Below are positions 7,220 to 10,872 of a stretch of 10,872 nucleotides of DNA, piece after piece; position 1 is the first letter of the stretch, and every line of letters begins with the position of its first letter. The stretch spans positions 1 to 10,872 of the forward strand of contig JACCXW010000135.1 in the NCBI GenBank assembly GCA_013696785.1, written 5' to 3'. Below the pieces are notes generated by a model. It was not told where the DNA came from and did no database searches. It was given only the letters and a program-made list of their open reading frames with translations. This DNA comes from Geodermatophilaceae bacterium. GTDB taxonomy: Bacteria > Actinomycetota > Actinomycetes > Mycobacteriales > Geodermatophilaceae. The position numbers were made by a program, and so were the translations under genes.

Positions 7220-7227
7220 CATCGCGC

Positions 7228-8325
7228 GTGCGGGTGTTGGCCTGGGGGACGTACGACGTCCGAACCCATCCGCGGGCCGGCATCCTCATCGAGGGCCTTC
7301 GCGCCAGCGGGGTCACGGTGGAGGAGGTACGTCGTCCGCTCGGACTCTCCACTGCGGAGAGGGTCCGGCTCCTGCAGCAGCCGTGGCGGCTGCCCGGGCT
7401 GCTCCTCAGAGTGCTTCGGTGCTGGTCCTGGCTGGCCCGACACGGTCTGCGATCTGCGCGTGCACGTCCACCAGACGTCGTCCTCGTCGGATATCTCGGT
7501 CACTTCGACGTGCTGCTGGCGCGGTTGCTCTTCCGCCGGAGGGCGATCGTCCACGACATGCTCATCTTTGCCTCGGACACCGCGAAGGACCGCGGCGCGG
7601 GCGGGATGAAGCAACGCCTGCTGAGGGGTCTGGACCGGCTCGCCGTCGCGGCCAGCGACGTCGTCGTCCTGGACACCGATGAGCACGCAGACATGCTGCC
7701 GTCGCGGCAGCGTGCCAAAGCGTGCGTCGTGCCGGTCGGCGCCCCGGCGGTCTGGTTCGCCTCGCGGCGCGCCGTCGAGCACGAGGACGACCTACTCCGG
7801 GTCGTGTTCTTCGGACTCTTCACTCCGTTGCAGGGCGCGGTGACCATCGGAGAGGCCGCCGGGCTGCTCGCCGACGAGCCGGGCATTCAGCTGTTGATGA
7901 TCGGCAGCGGCCAGGACCTGGCCGGCGCTCAACAGGCTGCTGCGGGCAACCCGTCGGTGCGCTGGGTGCCGTGGGTCGAGTCGGAGGAGCTGCCCGCGAC
8001 GGTCGGCGCCCACGACGTCTGCCTCGGCATCTTCGGAACAGGCGACAAAGGCCACCGGGTGGTGCCGAACAAGGTCTTCCAGGGGGCGGCCGCCGGCTGC
8101 GCGCTCGTCACCTCGGATACGCCGCCCCAACGCCGTACCCTCGGTGACGCGGCCTGTTTCGTCCCGGCTGGAGACGCCGCGGCGCTGGCCGATGCGCTTC
8201 GACGCCTGCGTGCGGACCGGGCAATGCTGGTCGCCATGCGCTCGGCCGCTGCTACCGTGGCCGATCGGCGGTTCAGCCCACCTGTCATCGTCGAGCCCCT
8301 TCTCACTCGGCTGTTTGCCCGCTGA
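7228..8325 (+). CDS. GT-B glycosyltransferase, GT4-like
   Basis: 365 residues with the two-lobed GT-B pattern. The N-terminal lobe starts MRVLAWGTYDVRTHPRAG and includes PPDVVLVGYLGHFDVLLARLL (81-101), IVHDMLIFASD (107-117) and ASDVVVLDTDEHADML (142-157). The C-terminal lobe opens with LRVVFFGLFTPLQGA (190-204), then LLMIGSGQD (222-230), and the donor-site segment VPNKVFQGAAAGCALVTSD (279-297), followed by a C-terminal helical region. Family 4 enzymes transfer a sugar from a nucleotide-sugar donor with retention. In many members an acidic residue lies where Q285 is here; related sequences with Q may exist, so I do not call it inactive. The start is GTG 7228, with AAAGGA 8 nt upstream. The methyltransferase follows after 25 nt on the same strand and is probably cotranscribed. 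The acceptor is unknown; the setting suggests a surface glycan. Confidence 0.88.
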   Translation: MRVLAWGTYDVRTHPRAGILIEGLRASGVTVEEVRRPLGLSTAERVRLLQQPWRLPGLLLRVLRCWSWLARHGLRSARARPPDVVLVGYLGHFDVLLARLLFRRRAIVHDMLIFASDTAKDRGAGGMKQRLLRGLDRLAVAASDVVVLDTDEHADMLPSRQRAKACVVPVGAPAVWFASRRAVEHEDDLLRVVFFGLFTPLQGAVTIGEAAGLLADEPGIQLLMIGSGQDLAGAQQAAAGNPSVRWVPWVESEELPATVGAHDVCLGIFGTGDKGHRVVPNKVFQGAAAGCALVTSDTPPQRRTLGDAACFVPAGDAAALADALRRLRADRAMLVAMRSAAATVADRRFSPPVIVEPLLTRLFAR

Positions 8326-8335
8326 CCGCTTGCCT

Positions 8336-8340
8336 GGAGG
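8336..8340 (+). promoter_or_regulatory. Shine-Dalgarno GGAGG fixing the methyltransferase start at GTG 8351
   Basis: GGAGG lies 10 nt before the GTG at 8351 and just after the stop of the preceding gene (8325). It supports this start over the open frame reaching back to 8144, which lies within the glycosyltransferase gene. Confidence 0.6.
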
Positions 8341-8350
8341 ACTGTCGCTC

Positions 8351-9154
8351 GTGTCTGCGCCCCCGCTCACACCCAACGCCTGGCTGCGCTACGACGTGGT
8401 GTCCCGCCTGCTCCCGCCCGGGGGCGGCAGCCTGCTGGAGATCGGTTGCGGGCAGGGCGGTTTCGCCGCCCGCCTGGCAACCACCTACGACTACCTCGGG
8501 GTCGAGCCGGACGGTACGTCGTACGCCACCGCCAAGGCGCGCCTCCGCGCGGTCGGACGCGGCGAGGTCCGGCACGGGATGAGCTTCGATGTCGTGGAAC
8601 CCGACCGGCGCTTCGACCTGGTCTGCGCCTTCGAGGTTCTCGAGCACATCGACGACCAGGAAGCCGCCGTTCGCAACTGGATGGACAGCATCAACCCCGG
8701 CGGGCACCTGCTGATCAGCGTTCCGGCCTTCCAGGAACGTTTCGCCAAGGCCGACGTCTTCGCGGGGCACTTCCGGCGCTATTCGCCGGAGCAGATGACC
8801 GACCTCCTGCGACGAAGCGGCCTCGAGGAGATCACGACCGTCGTGTACGGCGTACCGCTGGGCTACGTCCTGGAACACGGGCGCAACTTCCTGCTCGGCC
8901 GCCGGCTCGAGTCGGCGCAGACGGTCGCACCCGGTGCCGCGTCGGACCACTTCTCGCCGACCGTGACCGCCGCTCCCGATGTGATGGAGGAGCGGACCGC
9001 CGGGAGCGGCAGGGTCTTGCAGCCGAAGGACTGGATGGGCCCGGCGACCCAGGTGCTGACCGCGCCGTTCCGGCGGATCCAGCGCCGTTTCCCCACCCGC
9101 GGCACCGGGCTGGTCGCCCGCGCCCGGGTCCCCGGTCCCCCGTCCCCCGAGTAG
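8351..9154 (+). CDS. Class I SAM-dependent methyltransferase
   Basis: 267 residues with a Rossmann-type methyltransferase core: motif I LLEIGCGQGGF (28-38), which binds S-adenosylmethionine; the acidic end of strand 2 at GVEPD (50-54); FDLVCAFEVLEHID (88-101), with the EVLEH common in this superfamily; and NPGGHLLISVP before strand 5. A FAGHFRRYSPEQM segment, common in the Methyltransf_11/23 group, follows. The last 80 or so residues hold an unusual tail with ERTAGSGRVLQPKDWMGP and a basic, hydrophobic stretch (about 232-250) that could touch the membrane. The tandem position behind a glycosyltransferase suggests O-methylation of a sugar or glycan lipid; this is inference. The start is GTG 8351. 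The 3' end is 21 bp from the stop of the convergent M23 gene, with no visible terminator between them. Confidence 0.88.
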   Translation: MSAPPLTPNAWLRYDVVSRLLPPGGGSLLEIGCGQGGFAARLATTYDYLGVEPDGTSYATAKARLRAVGRGEVRHGMSFDVVEPDRRFDLVCAFEVLEHIDDQEAAVRNWMDSINPGGHLLISVPAFQERFAKADVFAGHFRRYSPEQMTDLLRRSGLEEITTVVYGVPLGYVLEHGRNFLLGRRLESAQTVAPGAASDHFSPTVTAAPDVMEERTAGSGRVLQPKDWMGPATQVLTAPFRRIQRRFPTRGTGLVARARVPGPPSPE

Positions 9155-9175
9155 CTGTCGGTACCCGCGCTCCGA

Positions 9176-10453
9176 CTAGGGCGAGCGCCAGTCGCCGGCG
9201 ATCACCCGATCGCCCGCGATCCCGTACTCGACGGACCCGTCCGACGCGCCGTCGTTGTCGTAGTCCAGGTACCAGGTGCCGGTCGACGAGCGGAACACGC
9301 CGATCGAGTCGGCCCCGTCGCCGTCCCAGTCGCCGACCACGGGCCCGTCTTCACCGCGGCCGAAGCTGAGGCTGACATCGGTGCGGCCGTCGTTGGTGTT
9401 GTCGAGATACCAGGTGTTGTTGCTCGGGCGGAAGACGCCGACCGACGCCGTGCCGTTGCCGTCCCAGTCTCCGACGACCGGGATGTCGGTCGGTACTCCG
9501 TACGTCACCCGGGTGTTCGTCCCCCCGTCGCGGCCGATGTCGAGCATGAACATCCCGTCGGAGGCACGGAAGACGCCGATGTCCGCGCGGCCGTCGCCGT
9601 TCCAGTCACCGGTCAGCGGCAGGTCCGTGGCCAGCCCGTACCGCACGACCTGATCCGACCCGCCGTTGGCGTCATAGTCGAGGTGCCAGGTTCCGGCCGA
9701 CGGCCGGTAGACCCCGATCCCTTCGCCGCCGTCACCGTCCCAATCGCCGGACACGACGAGGTCCGAGCTCAGGCCGTAGGACACCGTCCGGTCGCTGACC
9801 GCGTTTCGATTGAAGTCCAGGTACCACTTCGCCGACCCCGTGACGTCGCGGACGGCGCCAACGCCGTCGCTGCAGTTGTGGCTGCGGTACGTCGGGCCGT
9901 TGTAGGTGTAGCTCCGGTCTATCGGGCGACCGTTGAAACTCACGTGCTGGTCGACGCCGTCGAGTTCCTGCTCGTAGTGCAGGTGCGAGCTGGTGGCTCC
10001 AGTGCTGCCGACCGTCCCGATCTGCTGCCCGCGCCGGACCGGTCCGTTGCCGACCGTGATGGTGTCCAGATGCAGGTAGCGGGTCGCCCAGCCGTCGGCA
10101 TGCTCGATCACGACGTAGTTCCCGGCGCCCTCGGCGCCGAGTGCGCCTGGCGCCCGGGGGTTGATCGGTGGGTCGGCCTGCTGCCGGGCCCCGGTCAGCG
10201 GATGGATGGTGGCGATCCCGCCGTAGCTCGCCACGACCCCTTTGCCGAGGTCGTCATCGCCGGAGCCTTGATTCCAGTCGGTCGCGTAGTCCCCGTCGCC
10301 GTGGTAGGCGTGCGTTGCCACCTGCCAGTCCTGTCCGCAGGGAAACGGCATCTCGAACAGCAGCTGCGCGGTACCCGCCGACGCCGGCTGGACGGTGAGT
10401 CCTTGACCGGCCACGACGCACGCGACCACGAAAAGCAATCGACGGGTTCTCAT
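9176..10453 (-). CDS. Secreted M23 metallopeptidase with five FG-GAP-like repeats
   Basis: 425 residues. The signal peptide runs from MRTRRLLFVV to about ASA (26). The peptidase domain (about 30-185) has the zinc ligands of the LytM/M23 family: H51 and D59 in HGDGDYATDWN, H128 in YLHLD, and the HLH motif at 157-159. M23 enzymes cut peptide cross-links of peptidoglycan or related peptides outside the cell. The C-terminal half is five repeats of exactly 46 residues, with W/F at 210, 256, 302, 348 and 394. The first four carry a GDWxGxG loop (GDWDGDG, GDWNGDG, GDWDGNG) like calcium-binding FG-GAP/VCBS blades; the fifth stops after GDW-RSP. The ATG at 10453 is chosen because GGAAGG lies 6 nt upstream. 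An in-frame GTG at 10471 would add six residues without this signal. The gene has its own promoter region. Its job may be wall remodelling; the repeats may bind glycan or wall. Confidence 0.92.
   Translation of the reverse strand: MRTRRLLFVVACVVAGQGLTVQPASAGTAQLLFEMPFPCGQDWQVATHAYHGDGDYATDWNQGSGDDDLGKGVVASYGGIATIHPLTGARQQADPPINPRAPGALGAEGAGNYVVIEHADGWATRYLHLDTITVGNGPVRRGQQIGTVGSTGATSSHLHYEQELDGVDQHVSFNGRPIDRSYTYNGPTYRSHNCSDGVGAVRDVTGSAKWYLDFNRNAVSDRTVSYGLSSDLVVSGDWDGDGGEGIGVYRPSAGTWHLDYDANGGSDQVVRYGLATDLPLTGDWNGDGRADIGVFRASDGMFMLDIGRDGGTNTRVTYGVPTDIPVVGDWDGNGTASVGVFRPSNNTWYLDNTNDGRTDVSLSFGRGEDGPVVGDWDGDGADSIGVFRSSTGTWYLDYDNDGASDGSVEYGIAGDRVIAGDWRSP
9179..9835 (-). repeat. Five tandem 138-bp coding repeats (FG-GAP-like blades), the fifth truncated
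   Basis: The repeats start at codons 207, 253, 299, 345 and 391 of the M23 gene, a period of exactly 46 codons with no insertions or deletions. At DNA level the same phase is seen in the plus-strand motif ccgtcccag and variants at 9321, 9459, 9597 and 9735, with a diverged copy at 9183. Each unit has a WYLD-type strand, an acidic turn, a YG turn and a GDWxGxG loop, then IGVFR. The fifth unit is 35 codons, so it lacks the loop and final strand. The units differ at many positions, so this is an old duplication. Confidence 0.9.
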
Positions 10454-10459
10454 ACCGTG

Positions 10460-10465
10460 CCTTCC
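10460..10465 (-). promoter_or_regulatory. Shine-Dalgarno GGAAGG of the M23 gene
   Basis: The minus strand reads GGAAGG with a 6-nt gap to the ATG at 10453. This spacing decides the start in favour of MRTRR. Confidence 0.65.
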
Positions 10466-10504
10466 GGACACGTCGGCCGCTACCGACGCCCGGTTCAGCC
10501 CACA

Positions 10505-10522
10505 TCACACAGAGTCGTGTGA
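10505..10522. promoter_or_regulatory. Perfect inverted repeat around the predicted -10 of the M23 gene (candidate operator)
   Basis: TCACAC (10505-10510), six-base spacer agagtc, GTGTGA (10517-10522): an 18-bp site with perfect 6-bp arms. The spacer coincides exactly with the hexamer that lies 17 bp from the upstream TTGACA. A protein bound here would cover the -10. The arms are in the opposite order to the CRP-type TGTGA-N6-TCACA site, so it is not a CRP site. Confidence 0.45.
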
Positions 10523-10539
10523 CGTCTACGTCCTGTCAA
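10511..10539 (-). promoter_or_regulatory. Candidate promoter of the M23 gene (TTGACA -35)
   Basis: The minus strand has a perfect consensus -35, TTGACA (10539-10534). At 17 bp spacing lies GACTCT (10516-10511), which keeps A at position 2 and T at position 6 but is a poor -10. Transcription would begin near 10504, with a leader of about 50 nt holding the GGAAGG site. Confidence 0.5.
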
Positions 10540-10696
10540 GGAGGAGTCATCGGGACTGCGCGCGCTGACGGTCTCGACAGCGATGATGAGATCCGGGCTC
10601 GTCGGCGGCGCCACGACTGGATGCGGGACAGCGAAAGTGGTCACTGACGACAAGGTCGACTGCCGAAACGGTGTCGTAAGTGACCGGCTGCAGCGT

Positions 10697-10729
10697 CAGG
10701 GAGCGCACCCTGTACACCGACCGGCTCCC
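10697..10729 (-). terminator. GC-rich inverted repeats after the right-edge gene (possible terminator)
   Basis: GGGAGC (10699-10704) pairs with GCTCCC (10724-10729) around 19 nt. CAGGG (10697-10701) with CCCTG (10708-10712) is a competing smaller hairpin. They lie 10-42 nt downstream of the minus-strand stop at 10739, the right place for a terminator. There is no T-run after them, so this would be a non-canonical terminator at best. Confidence 0.3.
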
Positions 10730-10738
10730 GCGCCTGCG

Positions 10739-10872
10739 TCAGTCGCGGGATCGCACGATGAGGTCGGCCAGCAGCGCCAGCGCGATGATGATCATCCCGG
10801 TCACGAACAGCAGCATCGAGTTCGTGGTGATTCTGAAGTCGTAGCGGATGACGTCCACCACTCCCTTGACGA
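10739..10872 (-). CDS. C-terminal tail of a membrane protein, possibly a polyprenyl-phosphate GT2 enzyme (partial)
   Basis: The last 43 codons before the TGA at 10739-10741 are visible; the rest lies beyond the right edge. The residues read VKGVVDVIRYDFRITTNS, then a hydrophobic helix MLLFVTGMIIIALALLADL, ending IVRSRD. This ending, a charged RYDF segment, a single helix and a short basic tail, recalls the C-terminus of membrane-anchored GT2 enzymes that load sugars on polyprenyl phosphate. That is recognition by pattern only, with no catalytic part in view. The gene is transcribed toward the M23 gene with 285 bp between, which holds a separate promoter and possible terminator, so the two are probably not one unit. 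An open plus-strand frame over the same bases (from ATG 10583) is His/Gln/Asp-rich and looks like antisense noise. Confidence 0.6.
   Translation of the reverse strand, partial: VKGVVDVIRYDFRITTNSMLLFVTGMIIIALALLADLIVRSRD

Noticed and set aside
8144..8350. Longer start for the methyltransferase
   Set aside because: It would overlap the end of the glycosyltransferase by about 180 bp in another frame. GGAGG before GTG 8351 marks the start.
9179..9835. Regular repeats as a CRISPR array
   Set aside because: The repeats are 138-bp diverged coding units in frame within one gene, with no short identical repeats separated by unique spacers.
10505..10522. CRP/GlxR-type binding site
   Set aside because: The consensus is TGTGA-N6-TCACA. 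Here the arms are in the reverse order (TCACAC-N6-GTGTGA).
10583..10872. Plus-strand open frame from ATG 10583 to the window edge
   Set aside because: There is no ribosome binding site at the right distance. The product is His/Gln/Asp-rich, and its second half is antisense to a convincing membrane helix on the minus strand.

Overview
The window is very GC-rich. Its codons strongly favour G/C in third positions, GTG starts are frequent, and several genes have a leaderless-type start. This points to a high-GC actinobacterium; I cannot name the genus. It reads as part of a chromosomal cell-envelope or surface-glycan locus. I see no tRNA, rRNA, CRISPR array, insertion sequence or phage gene.

Layout from left to right. 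Positions 1-4674 hold a three-gene minus-strand unit, transcribed leftward: a lipoprotein of unknown function with an internal duplication (3466-4674), a 942-aa polytopic YfhO-like membrane protein (585-3413), and a GT2 glycosyltransferase cut off by the left edge (1-575). A 97-bp divergent intergenic region separates this unit from a plus-strand lipoprotein with eight cysteines after the lipobox and a PKD-like C-terminus (4772-6193). Tail to tail with it, 3 bp away, is a minus-strand flippase-like integral membrane protein of the LPG_synthase_TM/UPF0104 type (6197-7141). Divergent from that is a plus-strand pair: a GT-B (GT4-like) glycosyltransferase (7228-8325) and a class I SAM methyltransferase (8351-9154). 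Converging on this pair is a minus-strand secreted M23 metallopeptidase with five 46-residue FG-GAP-like repeats (9176-10453), which has its own promoter region. At the right edge is the C-terminal tail of a minus-strand membrane protein (10739-10872), possibly a polyprenyl-phosphate GT2 enzyme.

How the genes may work together (inference). Two or three glycosyltransferases, a YfhO-type GT-C-like protein, a flippase-like membrane protein and a methyltransferase are the usual parts for making, exporting and decorating a lipid-linked or surface glycan. The lipoproteins and the M23 enzyme would act outside the membrane on the wall.

The most interesting sequence-level signal is a split in translation starts. 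Four minus-strand genes lack a clear Shine-Dalgarno but have a TANNNT box ending 6-7 nt before a GTG start, as expected for leaderless mRNAs. The other four genes with visible starts have a good Shine-Dalgarno and no such box. Second is a perfect 6-6-6 inverted repeat exactly framing the predicted -10 of the M23 gene.
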